This document shows, piece after piece, positions 24,432 to 36,824 of a stretch of DNA of 64,000 nt. This stretch comes from Solanum dulcamara (taxonomy: Eukaryota; Streptophyta; Magnoliopsida; Solanales; Solanaceae), in contig NC_077248.1 of the NCBI RefSeq assembly GCF_947179165.1, forward strand, positions 16,592,256 through 16,656,255. Direction: 5' to 3'. A program made the position numbers and the translations under genes. How positions within the stretch are numbered: position 1 is the stretch's first letter; each line of letters starts with the position of its first letter. The notes under the pieces were generated by a model that saw only the letters and a list, made by a program, of their open reading frames with translations, did not search any database and was not told the DNA's origin.

Positions 24432-27400
24432 TTCAACTTTCTTTCAGTTCCAAACTAACAAGAGAGCTGCAAAGCTTTGTTTCTTTCTTTCGTAACTTTT
24501 TTATTTTTCAAAATCTCTTTACTGGAAAGGTGAAGATTAGTAGAGAAGAGAATGGGATATATTAGCTACTGAGTCAAATTGCAGGAAGACCTATTAGCTT
24601 AGTTTCTTAAGAATCTAATGGTGTATCAAACATCAAACTGGATATGAGTCTCCGGCATAAAAGACTAAGACACACTTCTACTTCAGTACTAAATAAGTTG
24701 TTTTCTACTGATATCAATACTATTAGAAGTCAGATAGTAGACTGTATATTTTGCCCTTGTGCTAAACAATGTAGGTTGTCTTTCCAATCTAGTTGCATAA
24801 AAATTAGTAGTTGCTTTGAATTAATTCATGTGGACCTTTGAGGTCCTTACAAAATTGATACATATGATGGGAACAAATATTTCTTGACAATTGTAGATGA
24901 CTTTTCAAGATATACATGATTTTTTTTCTTAAAGCAAAAGTCTGATGTTTGTTTTCCACTTCAATACTTTATGAATTATATCAAAAATCAGTTTGAAAAA
25001 ATAGTGAAAGCAATAAGGAATAACAATGGTATCGAGTTCGTTAACACAATATGTGATCAGTTTTTCAAGCAACTAGGTATAATTCATCAGACAACATGTG
25101 TATACACACCTCAAAAAAATGGAGTGGCTAAAAAAAACATATACATACACTTGAAGTGACTAGAGCTATTAGATTGCAAGCTAATATACCTATTAAGTTT
25201 TGGGGACATTGTGTACTGGCAGCAGTGTATTTGATAAATAGGCTTACTAGTTCAGTTTTGAATGGCAAATCGCCATTTGCCAAATTCTATGACAAGGAAC
25301 CTTCTTTTACTCATCTAAAAGTACTAGGTTGTTTATGCTTTGCTAGAGTGCCCAATCAACATGATAAGATATTATCTAGATCTTGAATATTTGTACATAT
25401 GAGATATGCTGAGGTACAGAAAGGTTATATTCTGTATGACTTAACTGATAAAGTCTTCTTTGTCAACAGGGGTGTAGTATTCAATGAAATAGTGTTTTCA
25501 TTCTTCAAAGAAAAGTCCATAAAAGATCCTATGTTCAAAGACACCCATTCAGCTTTGAATCACTCAGCTTAATGGACCAGTATCCTTGTGGTTACACCTA
25601 TTCAACACTCAGATCAATGTACAAACACTGAGGGAGTGTCAAATGATGAGTTGATAGTTGAGTTGAATGAAGAACCAATACAATTACCTTCTGAGAACAC
25701 TCAACCAGAAAGAAGATCTAACAAAGGCAGTAAGCCACATATTTGGATGAAAGATTTTGTATCTCTCAACGTCCATCGGGATTCAAGTTATGCTCTCTAA
25801 CAATACATGAGTTATGATCAGATATCAACTAACTATAATTCTTATATAGTTGCACTCTCCAACTCATGTGTAGAATCAAAATCTTATTCAAAAGCTGTCA
25901 AAGATCCAAGGTGGATAGAAGCTATGAAGTCTGAAGTTGATGCACCACAAGGTAATCATACTTAGGACATAGTTACACTTCCTGAATGTAAAACTCCAAT
26001 AGGTTGCAAGTGGATTTTTAAAATAAAGTACAAATCTACAAGTGAGCTGAAAAGGTTTAAAGCCAGAATAGTGGCAAAAGGTTTCAGTCAACAAGAAGTA
26101 ATTGACTATCAGGAGACATTCTCTCTTGTAGTAAAGATGAAGAATGTTAGAACTATTTTGGCTTTAGTTGAACAAAATTAATGGCATGTTCATCAAATGG
26201 ATGTGTTTAATACATTCTTGTAAAGGGATTTGTTTGATGAAATATACGTGGAAATTCCACATGATTTCATAAGCCAGGGGTGGAAGAAAGTATGCAGGCT
26301 TTTAAAATTACTATATGGATTGAAACAGCCCCCTAAATAGTGGAATACTAAACTATCAGAGGCACTACTGCAACGGAAGTTCAGAAAAAGTGACTGTGAT
26401 CAGTCCATACTCACAAATAAAGTTGAATCTGGAACAGTGATTATTCTTATATAAGTGGATGATGCTAGTTACGGAGATAGTCTAAAAGTTGTTGAAGAAA
26501 CAAAAGAAAAATTAAAACAGGTTGTCAAGATGAAGAATCTTGGAGAATTGAAATATTTCTTAGACATTGAATTTGAATACTTATGCATTTGAGAAAATAT
26601 ACATTGGAACTCATATCAGAGATAAGACTTAGCAGTTCCAAACCATCTCCAACACCATTGGACACAAATGCCAAGCAACCAAGCAATATGATGAGTACAT
26701 CAGATCATGAAGCTCAGAGAAGTCTAACACAAATGATCCATTAGTAGACCAAGGAGCATATTAGACACTGATAGGAAAATTGTTATACCTAACAGTGACA
26801 AAACCTGATATAGCATTTTGGAGTTAACACTTTAAGTCAGTTCCTCCAACAACCTAAAACATTTCGCATGGATGTTGCACTCAAAATTATGAGGTATGTC
26901 CAAAACCAATCTGGTCTAGGCATTCTAATGTCCAATAGGAAGAACTCTACCCTTACATCTTACTGGGATTTAGATTGGGCTTCATGTCCTCACATTAGAA
27001 GGACAGTTATAGGCTATCTGGTCAAATTTGGTGAATCCTTGGTAACTTGGAAGTCCAAGAAGTAAGCTACTTCAAGAAGTTCTGCAGAAGCAGAATACAG
27101 GAGCATGGCTTTCACAGTATCGGAATTAATATGGCTTATAGGATTGCTAAAAGAGCTGGGAATGAACATGAAACTGCCTGTGGATATCTACTCAAATTGC
27201 AAGGTTGTTATACAAATTGCAGCCAATTTAATTTATCATGACAGAATCAAACACATTGAGATAGATTGTCACTTTATAAGAGAAAAAATAGACAAAGGAC
27301 TGATGGCAACAAGGTACATTTCAACAAGAGATCAACCAGCTCACTTGCTCACCAAAGGCCTCAACACTGTACAACATTTATATCTCAACTCCAAGCTAGG

Positions 27401-27469
27401 AACTTATACCATTTTTCAACTTGCTAGCTTGAAGGAGAGTGTTGAAGGAAGTAATAGACTAGAGGGGTA
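24432..27469 (+). pseudogene. Copia pol polyprotein, broken
   Basis: Segments in order: pre-integrase (24430-24640), zinc-binding region with RHKRLRHTS and CIFCPCAKQC (24650-24780), integrase core (24830-25150) with HVDL followed by a stop and NGIEF where DNG is usual, late integrase (25156-25386), linker, reverse transcriptase (25880-26560) with VFNTFL, LLYGLKQPP and VDDAS where the Tyr of YVDD is a stop, and RNase H (26868-27470) with AEAEYRSMAF and the terminal LLTKGLN. There are at least ten in-frame stops, and catalytic residues are lost in the integrase. It belongs to a different family from the 1471-6429 element. Confidence 0.88.
27431..27439 (+). other. Polypurine tract of Copia
   Basis: gaaggagag immediately precedes the 3' LTR start (tgttgaagg). 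Confidence 0.75.
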
Positions 27470-27718
27470 ATATAGTAACATTACCAGCTGATTAGTTAGT
27501 CATAATAGGGGTTAAGTTAGTTACAGCTACCAATCATGAAGTTAGTTAAGCTGATTTACTACTATTAACTTAGACTATTTATACCTCTGTATACATCCTA
27601 ATAAATTAACACTTGATTGATAATCAATCAGAATTCTCTCTGTAAAATTTCTCTTTGTTCCTCTCCTTTCTCTCTTTTCTCTAAACAAGTTCATTGAGAC
27701 ATGACTAATCCTTCAACA
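27440..27718 (+). repeat. Copia 3' LTR (279 bp)
   Basis: Starts tgttgaagg and ends ccttcaaca, a perfect 9-bp terminal inverted repeat. It contains a TATA-like 'actatttatacc' and a CT-rich tail. The short LTR and the long inverted ends mark a compact Copia family. Confidence 0.85.
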
Positions 27719-27939
27719 AAGTGTGGAGGAAGAACAAAAAGTTAAGATGAATGGAATGAACTAAGACAAAAATGAAGCATGACCTAATTTAATGACTCAT
27801 ATAACACATCAATTTAGTGCGATATATGTCTTCATAGAACTTAACTGTCGTTAAGGCTTGATCATTCATGGAGGTTATACAACGCACTAGTTTAGTGTGC
27901 TAAAAACAAGGAATAAAATTTTTATTTGTACTCTGATTG

Positions 27940-28022
27940 AAATGTAAAGTAAGGTTGCGTCAAATGGGCCCTTATGGTCAGACCCTTCCCCAGACCCTAT
28001 GCATAGCGGAAACTTTAGTGCA
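27940..28022 (+). repeat. SINE-like fragment
   Basis: Contains 'taaggttgcgtcaaatgggc', 'cccttccccagaccctatg' and 'catagcggaaactttagtgc', which resemble the conserved 3' part of Solanaceae SINEs. The tRNA-like head is not recognisable. The family name was not checked. Confidence 0.6.
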
Positions 28023-28060
28023 ATTATTATTTTGATCGGCTTCATTTTTTTTCACATCAT

Positions 28061-28109
28061 TTAGATTTCGCGCTCAAATGGCAATTTAGACTTCGCGCTC
28101 AAATGACAG
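28061..28109. repeat. 25-bp direct repeat, two copies
   Basis: Unit tagatttcgcgctcaaatgg recurs as tagacttcgcgctcaaatga about 24 bp later. It is a short tandem duplication with no known role. Confidence 0.75.
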
Positions 28110-28841
28110 TGTGGATACCATATCATATGTCTTGATTGTGTGGATGAGGTATAGTTACTAAAAACACCGCCATCGTGTTTTCATTTCCTTTTTTTCCAAT
28201 TTATAATATCTTCAATTTGAGCTAAAGATATATATACATATTCAAAAATATTTAAATATATTACATTATGCGTGCATATATTATCATAATTAAAATCAAA
28301 AAGTACTGAATGTTGTAATACTTTAATTTATCTCTACTGTAATTTAATAATCTTTGATCCATCTCTGATAATGGATAGTGAAAGTTGACCTGATGACAAA
28401 GGATTAGGTTTAGTTGGATCATATTTGTCACAATTTTGTTTCCCTTTTTCCGTGTGCTTTCTACGTAATTATGTTAGGTTTAAGGCACAGATTAGTTGGA
28501 TATTAATTAGTGCTAATGAAGTTGATATCAACAGCTAGCTAGCTTCTTTATTTGGATTTCTGGTTTATGACATAATTAAGAAAAGATAAAAGGATTAGTT
28601 AAGTCTTTCCAATCATTTGGCTCCATGTGTAATTTGTTTTCTTTTTCACTTTTCCCAAAAGTAAAATTTGCTTTAACTTGTCTTTCTGCGATATTGTTGA
28701 AGGACATCCACATATTTTTTATTCTTTCCTTGACCTAACATGTTTTGCTTTTGTACTTTTTTTTTTTGCCTTCTCACACGACTTGACTTGTTCCATTTGC
28801 AATATTATTGCGGTAGCCATGCTTTTTATCCTTAAAATATA

Positions 28842-29085
28842 ATTTTATCGGTCTCAATTTATATTAATTATTTTTTTTAGTCGATCCAAAAAGAATGATA
28901 CAATCATATTTTAGTAACAATTTAACTTTAAATATTTATTTTATATTTAATGAAATAATTTATAGTCACATAAACATTTATGAATTATTTTAGATTACAA
29001 GATTTTTATAAAAAAATCTTTTTCAAAATTTCATATCAGATCAAACTATGTCGACGTAGAAATTACTTGCTATCTATTTATGAAA
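28842..29085. mobile_element. MITE remnant
   Basis: Internal motifs 'gtctcaatttatattaatta', 'gatccaaaaagaatgat', 'ttatagtcacataaac' and 'agatcaaactatgtcgacgt' follow the order of an abundant Solanaceae MITE family with ctccctccgtttcaatttat-type ends. Its terminal repeats are eroded. A second member is at 58590-58862. Confidence 0.6.
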
Positions 29086-29280
29086 TAGTAATGCTAAATA
29101 TTGTTTTTATTTCCCATGAAAAGAAGAATAAGGAGAATTAAAAAGAAAAGGTTGTAGGAACTTTAATGCCTTCGAAAGGGCAGGTACTTTTCTCCTCAAT
29201 TCATCGAAATTTCTACTTGGTCATTCTTCATTGTATACCTCACAAATCAGAAATAAATTGAAGCTGCAATTTCACCAAAA

Positions 29281-29340
29281 AAAATTCTAGATTCTATTTG
29301 TCGAATTTTATTGGGTATGTTGTTATTGTTGTTGTTTTTA
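29281..29340 (+). repeat. RTE/SINE (TTG)n tail remnant
   Basis: 'attttattgggtatgttgtt' followed by imperfect ttg repeats resembles the last 40-50 bp of the RTE LINE at 33361 (read on the minus strand) and of the copy at 39411. It is probably a severely 5'-truncated insertion. Confidence 0.45.
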
Positions 29341-31019
29341 TTTTTTTTTAGATAATTTCGAAAAACTATCTTTTATATATTTAATTTTAATTATTTTAAT
29401 AAATTAGTTTATAATCATATTAATATTTCTAACTCGTGTTAAATTAATATTTTGAAAAACGACATTTGTAGACTTCGAATATGAATAAGATAAAAAAGAA
29501 AGAGGCATAATCAGAGCAAAATGACAGAATCAAGTGGTTATATGGTCAATAATGAATTTCGCACCACCGAAACACTATAATTGAGATTTTTTAATTGGCT
29601 AGTTACAAATAGCTAACTTTAGGGTTATGGAATAGGATTAACTCTGATTTAGATCAAGATATCAATAGTGATTTCTAATCTCGCAAAATAAAATATAATA
29701 TTATAATATATAATAAATTAAATAAAAATAATTGATCGGCCATAAGTATTTATGCGAGTTTCAATGAGTTGAATTAATAAATAGGTCATTGTCCGACCCA
29801 CCAAAAAGGTAGTTGAACTTAAATGAACTAGGTCAAAGTGGGTATAAAAATGGACATAACCCAACTTATCCAATTGTAACCATGTTTTAATTTATTTGTT
29901 TCTATTATAATTTGTTTAATTACTAAATAAAATTAATTAAAAAATGGATATATTTATTACAAGCAAATCCAACTAAAATAATAATTAATGCTACCAAAAT
30001 AGATCCATATTTTAAAATCTTATACAATTGACTCACTTTTCGATTAAATGTGTGAAGAAGAAGATGATAAAATAAAAATCTGATTGTTTGTTTTGATTCT
30101 ATACAATTTTTTGGATATGCATTTCTCTGATTTGGGAGTATCTTGCTTCAATGATTTCGTTTGAAGAACAAATTTGAAAACAAAATCTGTAGTTGCTTTG
30201 GTTTGAGGATTTTGAATTCGTTGAATAGAATCGGTTGGAGAATGTTAATTAAAGATGAAAAATGGTTATTCATTGATTTAAGGCTAAAAACATGAATAAG
30301 AAGCATAAACTCCATGGGTGACTATCATTGAAGTTTGTAGTTTCAAGGTTTGCAATTCAAATTTTCACAAATAAGCTTTGTTTTTGAGTTGTATAATTGT
30401 AAAAAGATCTAATGCGTGTTAAGGAGTTTACATATAAAATTTAGGGTGATTTGGTGTAGTTTGAAGTGTTTTGCATAGACTTGGTACTTGGATTCAAGAA
30501 AGAAGACAAAATTAGTTTTTGTATAATAGCACTATCGTAAATGGGTGTATAAAAACATGTTATAATTTTGTATAATATTATAAAATATTGTATAATAGTG
30601 TATAAAAGTATGTAAACGCCTTTTATAATTTTTGCATAGTAGGTGTATAATATTAAATATCAAATTTCTAAACATTATTGTAAAAAAATGAAGTTTTATA
30701 CAATGTAATATACCGAGTGTATAATACTATATACCGAATTTTTGTACGCTGCTATAGGAAATGAGTGGTTATGCGATTGAAAACTTTAAAACTTGGCTAC
30801 ATAGGTGTAAAGAAGTGTTGTGGCCTGTACTTTTGTGCAATTATGAAACAATTCCTCTTACAAGACTATGCAATTTAAGACTTTAATTAACAATATATGT
30901 CTATACTTTTTTTTATTTATAAAATTATGTTTTTAATTACAAGAATAATTAAAAATTAATATTTTCCATTTTAATTATTGCCGGGTTTTTTCTTTTTCTT
31001 TTTGGTTCATGCACAATTA
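29341..31019. other. AT-rich intergenic stretch
   Basis: No gene, RNA or clear transposon. Between about 30515 and 30745 the word gtataa/tataat recurs many times in both fairly regular and scattered fashion, suggesting a decayed simple repeat. Confidence 0.5.
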
Positions 31020-31250
31020 TTTAGGGGTAGTTTATTTATGGCATTTTTATTTTTATTTTTTTATTCAAATACACAGATTTCGAGATAGTCTATTTATGGT
31101 ATTACTCTTTTCCTAATTTTTTGCCCATTTTTTTCTTCTTTTTTTGGGTTCATGCTCAATTTTAAGCATAGTTTATTTATGGCATTATAATTTTCTTTTT
31201 TTTTGGTTCAAATGTACAGATTTCAAGGTAGTTTATTTATGGCATTAGTC
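31020..31250 (+). repeat. Direct repeats of 'tagtttatttatggcatt'
   Basis: Copies near 31027, 31089 (agtctatttatggtatt), 31168 and 31230 are each followed by T-rich sequence. The two middle and outer copies are preceded alternately by 'gttcatgc-caatt' and 'acagatttc', so the real unit is about 125-140 bp in two copies. Confidence 0.6.
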
Positions 31251-31328
31251 TTTTCCTTCTTTTTTGTTTCATGTGAAAAATTTTCGGGATTTCATAAAAT
31301 TTATATTATTTTTTAGCTTTTTCAAGAA

Positions 31329-32149
31329 GGAAAAGGGTCAAAATTACTCCTGAACTTTGAAAAATAATTTATTTATGCCTTTCGTTCTACTTTAGGGCCA
31401 ATTATACCCCTACCGTTATACTTTGGGCCAAATATGCCCTTGAGATTAAATCTGTTTTTTATCTATTTTTTAAAATCAGTTTTTTTTTTATTTTAAATTT
31501 GTTTTTAAAATCTGTTTTTATATGTTTTTTAAATCCATTTTTTAATCTATTTTTAAATTTGCTTTTAAAATTATTTTTTTAAAAAATCTGTGAATGCAAA
31601 TTTATTTTAAAAACAAATTTAAAATAAAATAAAATAAACATATTTTAAAAAATACATAAAAAACAGATTTAAAATTTTTTATTTTAAATTTGTTTTTAAA
31701 ATCTGTTTTTATATGTTTTTTAAATCCATTTTTAATCTATTTTTAAATCTGCTTTTTAAATATATTTTTTTAAAATCTGTGAATGCAAATTTATTTTAAA
31801 AACAAATTTAAAATAAAATAAAATAAATATATTGTAAAAAATACATAAAAAATAGATTTTAAAAAATAAATTAAAAAGCAGATTTAAAAATAGATAAAAA
31901 ACGAAATAGATTTTTTTAAAAAAAATATGTTAAAAAAATGGTTTTAAAAACAGATTTAAAAAAATTAAAAAAAATATTTAAAAGGGGAAATAAGTTGACC
32001 ACTGAAAAACTGACACGTGGCATTCTGTTATACTCAAGGGCATATTTGGCCCAAAGTATAACGGTAGGGGTATAATTGGCCCTAAAATAAAACGAAGGGC
32101 ATAAATAAACTATTTTTCAAAGTTTAGGGGTAATTTTGGCCCTTTTTCG
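31329..32149. mobile_element. TIR foldback/MITE-like element
   Basis: Left arm 31329-31444 and right arm 32033-32149 are near-perfect inverted repeats of about 116 bp. Both contain 'tttgggccaaatatgccctt' or its complement and start gaaaagggtcaaaat / gaaaaagggccaaaat. Flanking tttcaagaa and tttcaaaat could be a decayed 9-bp target duplication of Mutator type. There is no transposase. The interior is A/T-rich with its own duplications. Confidence 0.8.
31490..31870. repeat. 191-bp tandem duplication inside the foldback
   Basis: 'ttttaaatttgtttttaaaa' at 31491 recurs at 31682, with matching order of 'atccattttttaatctattt', 'aaaatctgtgaatgcaaat' and 'aaataaaataaaataaa' in both copies. Each unit is also partly self-complementary. 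Confidence 0.75.
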
Positions 32150-32248
32150 TTTTCAAAATCATTAAATCTTTTTGCTTCTTTCTTGGTGAAATCTTAAAGT
32201 ATTTTAAAATTTCTACATTAGAATTTGTATAATAGGTACACACACAGA

Positions 32249-32290
<42 letters not shown>

Positions 32291-33342
32291 CCAATCATTA
32301 TACCAATTATTATTAATACGATACATATGCATCAAAATTTCACCAAAAAAAATCATTTATATTTACTATTAAAAGCTAGCTTTAGTAAACACCGAAATCA
32401 ATTTTCATCTAAATCAACTTTAAATTACATAGAATTAATATGTCATTTATACCATTAAACATTATATATATATAGTTTAATATTTACCAATTTTATCTTT
32501 ATTTAGTTTAAACACATGTGCATGTAAATTTCAATATTACATCAACATTACACCAAAAATATCCATTTACATTAAATAAAGAAAAACCATTTTAGTAAAA
32601 ATTAAATCAACTTTCACCTAAATTAAGTTAAAATTTCAACATTAGAATTAATTGGTATAAAAAATCAATTCAAATGTTAAGGCAATATTATTAAATCATA
32701 GAAACACCCATTTATCACCATTCACAAATAATGCTTCAAGTCAACAACATTATATCATGTTCAACTGCGAAAAAAATTAATTAAATAAGAAAATTTAAAA
32801 TCCAACAAGTTTAATCCTCTGGTGAAAAATTGGTGCAAGTCTTTTTGTTATGTCTTGGTGTAGCACAAGTACTATAGGTAACTTTACATCTCTTGAATTT
32901 CATTTCATTAAATCTCTTTTTATTGATGGTTTTCCTGGTTTCCTTCTTACATTTGGTGGTAAGACTATCTCTTCCAAAACATGCGATGTAAAATACCAAC
33001 TGCTATATACCATAATCAAACCACAAAAAAATCAATTGTCATATACCATAATTAAACCAAAAAAATCAACTGCTATAAATCATAATATAATCAAATAAAA
33101 AATAGATCAACTTTTAAAAACCACAGAAATATCAAATGGTATGTATCATAATCAAACTACAAAAATAAATTGTTTAAATCACAATATAGTCAAATCAAAA
33201 ATAAGTCAACTTTTAAAAACCATAATATACAACTGTCATAAACTATAGATTTCACAAAGAAAAAATACCAACTGCTATAAAATAATCAAAGGAAATCTTA
33301 ATTTTGAAAATTGACTATTTTTTAAATCTTTATTTACGTTGT
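32150..33342. other. AT-rich intergenic stretch
   Basis: No gene seen. There is a (TA)n run at 32253-32283. Frames at 32225-32458 and 32811-33098 have no recognised similarity and lie in repeats or AT-rich sequence. Confidence 0.5.
32990..33290. repeat. Diverged short repeats
   Basis: 'accaactgctatataccata' and variants (caactgctataaatcataat, caattgtcatataccataat, caactgtcataaactata) recur about seven times at 30-60 bp spacing, interleaved with 'atcaaa-accacaaa' words. This is a decayed minisatellite. Confidence 0.6.
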
Positions 33343-33749
33343 GATTAAAAATTTTAAAAAACAACAACAACAACAACCCAGTGAAATCCCACAACATGGG
33401 GTTTGGGAGGGTAGAATGTACGCAGACTTTACTCCTACCAAGGTAGGACGGCTGTTTCCTGGAGATCCTCGGCTCAGTAAAAGCATAAATGCATAAAAAA
33501 ATGTTAGATAAGAATAGGAAATTAAAAGTTTATGAGAAAAACAACAAACAAATAACGAATAGATAACAAATAAATACAAATAACAAATAACGAATAAATA
33601 AATAATGAAAGCGCCACAGATAAAATAGAGTAATCAAAGCATAGAAAGTAATAAATACTAACAGAAATAACAGAAATCAGAAGTCAAAACGCAAGAGATC
33701 GTAATGCACTACTACGCCTATGAATAGAGAAGAATAACGAGACTATGAA

Positions 33750-36655
33750 CTAGCCTTCTACCCTAATGTGGGTCCTCCACACCCTCCTATCTAAGGTCAT
33801 GTCCTCTGTAAGCTATAACTGTGACATGTCCTGTCTAATCACCTCTCCCCAATACTTCTTCGGCCTACCCCTACCTCTTCTGTAACCATCCATGGCTAGC
33901 CTCTCACACCTCTGCACTAGAGCATCTGTGTCTCTCCTCTTCACATGTCCATACCATCTCAGTCGCATTTCCCGCATCTTGTCTTCCACCGAGGCCACTC
34001 CTACCTTGTCTCGAATAGCCTCATTTCTAATCCTGTCGCTCCTGGTGTGCCCACACATCCATCTCAGCATTCTCATCTCAGCAACTTTCATCTTTTGAAT
34101 GTGAGAAGTCTTAACTGGCCAACACTCCGCCCCATACAGCATAGCCGGTCTAACACCACTTTGTAGAACTTGCTCTTAAGTTTTGGTGGCACATTCTTGT
34201 CACATAGCACTCCGGAAGCGAGCCTCCATTTCATCCACCCTACCCCAATACGATGTGTGACATCATCGTCAATTTCCCCGCTGCCTTGCATGATAGACCC
34301 AAGATACTTGCAACTACTTCTCTTTTGGATGGCCTGAGCACCAAGCCTAACTTCCACGCCAACCTCCTGAGGTGTCTCACTAAACTTGCACTCTAAGTAC
34401 TCTGTCTTTGTCCTACTCAACTTAAACCCTTTAGACTTCAAGATATGTCTCCAATCCTCCATCTTAGCATTAACTCTGCGGCGAGTCACATCGATCAGGA
34501 CTATGTCATCCGCAAAATGCATACACCATGGCACCGCACCTTAAATTTATCGTTTCAATCCATCTATCACCAAGGCAAATAAAAAAGGACTAAGAGCTGA
34601 TCCTTGATGCAACCCCATCACCACTGGGAAGTGCTCTGAGTCCCCTCCTACTGTCCTTACCCTGGTTTTGGCTCCCTCGTACATGTCCTTGATCACCCTA
34701 ATGTATGCCACAGGTACACCTTTAGCCTCCAAACATGTCCATAGTATTTCTCTTGGGACTTTATCATAAGCCTTTTCTAGGTCGATGAATACCATATGCA
34801 AGTCCCTGTTCCTCTCCCTATGTTGCTCCACCAGTCTCCTCATAAGATGGATGGCTTCTGTAGTTGAGCGTCCCGACATAAATCCAAACTGGTTCTCTAA
34901 AATAGACACGTATCTCCTCACCCTCATCTCTACCACTCTTTCCCACAATTTCATAGTATGGCTTAGTAGCTTAATACCTCTATAGTTGTTGCAACTCTGG
35001 ATATCCCCTTTGTTTTTGTATAGAGGGATCATTACGCTCGACCTCCATTCTTCGGGCATCATTGCCGTTTTAAAGATGACATTAAATAACCTAGTCAACC
35101 ACTCTAAACCTACCGAGCTCGTGCTCTTCCAAAATTCTCCAGGAATCTCGTCAGGTCCGGTTGCTCTTCCCCAGCGCATCCTACGAACGACACTCTTAAC
35201 CTCCTCGACCTTAATACTCCTGCAATACCCAAAATCACGACGCCTCCCTATATGTTCTAAATCTCCCAACACAAAGTCTCTGTCCCCTTCCTCATTCAAG
35301 AGTTTATGGAAATAGGACTGCCATCTCTGTTTAATGAGGGTCTCATCCACCAATACTTTTCCATGTTCGTCCTTAATGTACTTCACTTGGTCCACATCTC
35401 GTGCCCTTCTCTCCCGCGCCCTGGCTAGCCTGAACAATTTTCTATCCCCACCTTTCTCTTCTAGTTCAGCATAAAAGCGTTCAAAAGTTATTGTTTTTGC
35501 CGTCGAAACTGCCGACTTCGCCTCTTTTCTCGCTATCTTATAAAGTTCCCTATTCGTCCACTTTTCCACCTCATCTGTGCTTTCTATCAACTTTGCGTAC
35601 GCCATCTTCTTTGCTTCCACCTTTTCTTGCACTTCTCCATTCCACCACCAGTCTCCTCGATGCCGACTACGATTACCAGTCGAGACTCCCAACACTTCCC
35701 TTGCCACAGTCCTAATACAACTAGCCGTCATATCCCACATACTGGTCGCATCCCCATTACTATCCTAGGCCCCCATGACCTTCAACTTCTCTCCCATCTC
35801 CAGGGCATTTGCCGTGGTCAAACTCCTCCATCTGATCCTAGATCTATCATCCCTAACCCTCTTCTTCCTCATTATCTTGATCCCTAAATCCATCACCAAA
35901 AGCTTATGTCGGGTTGTAAGGTTGTCGGAATGACCTTACAGTCTTTGCACAGACCTCTATCAACCTTCCTCAGGAGTAAAAATTCTATCTGAGTGTTAGC
36001 CACCGAACTAAGGAATGTTACCAAGTGGTCTTCCTTCTTTGGGAAACTCGAATTGGCTATGACCAACCCAAAAGCTCTTGCAAATTCCAAAAGTGAAAGG
36101 CCTCCTCCATTTCTGACCTCGTAGCCAAAGCCTCCATGCACATCATCATACCCTCCTGAAATAGACCCGATGTGCCCATTGAAATCCCCTCCCACGAAAA
36201 GCTTCTCAGTAGGTGGTATACCTCCCACTAACTCGTCTAAATCCTCCCAAAAGCGCCTCTTATCCTCTTCTCTTAAGCCCGTTTGTGGCGCATAAGCACT
36301 AATAATGTTGAATGTGCTCCCTTCAACGACCACCTTAATCGACATCATCCTATCGTTGACTCTCCTAACCTCCACCACCTGATCCCTTAGATTATTGCCT
36401 ACTAAAATGTCTACCCCATTCCTATATTTCGATCTACCTGAGAACCAAAGCTTATACCCGTCTACCTCCCTAGCTTTAGAACCTACCTATTTGGTCTCTT
36501 GGACACAAGCTATATTAATCTTTCTCTTCTTTAGAATCTTAACTAGCTCTATGGATTTGCCTGTTAACGTACCAATGTTTCAAGAACCAACTCTCAGTCT
36601 AGATGCTCCTTTAACCCACTTACCCCTCCTTACCCTCGTCCCCGACCCCGTCCCT
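33750..36655 (-). pseudogene. RTE LINE endonuclease-reverse transcriptase ORF, broken
   Basis: Minus-strand protein similarity in order: apurinic endonuclease-like domain (36640-35930) with WNIGTL, VQETK then a stop, SAYAPQ and GGDFNGHIG; a frameshift near 35925; a linker with a Trp-rich segment (35740-35600); reverse transcriptase (35340-34400) with [50 protein letters not shown] and FADDIVL; then the thumb-like region ending RVWRTHIRVEG with a stop at 33750. Two stops near 34547 lie just before FADD in the same frame, consistent with C-to-T decay of CAA codons. The exact start is not certain. No RNase H is present, as usual for this clade. Confidence 0.85.
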
Positions 36656-36824
36656 GAATGAGAACATGACCTTAGTCTACCATCACTATCTAAATCCACG
36701 AAAATACGTAGGAATTAATAAATTATTCAAAAATCTAAAGTTAGCAAAATGCAACGATAAGTGTATGATCAAAAATATAGGTAAACCGGAGGTACCAACT
36801 CCAGTTGAAAAGAACCTGATTTAT

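Larger units (their letters stand above)
24427..27718 (+). mobile_element. Older Copia element, 3' two thirds
   Basis: Plus-strand Copia fragment running from the pre-integrase region to a short 3' LTR (27440-27718). Its upstream part is represented only by 6430-6451, because a minus-strand Copia and then a Gypsy inserted into it. Its 5' LTR and gag, if they survive, lie left of the window. It is the oldest visible layer of the nest. Confidence 0.85.
27719..28841. other. Intergenic AT-rich stretch
   Basis: No gene seen. It holds a SINE-like fragment and a small direct repeat, listed separately. The rest is unique-looking AT-rich DNA. Confidence 0.5.

Noticed and set aside
33892..36661. Plus-strand open frames opposite the RTE LINE
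   Set aside because: Mirror frames of the minus-strand endonuclease-RT coding region, with low-complexity Ser/Pro/Leu composition.
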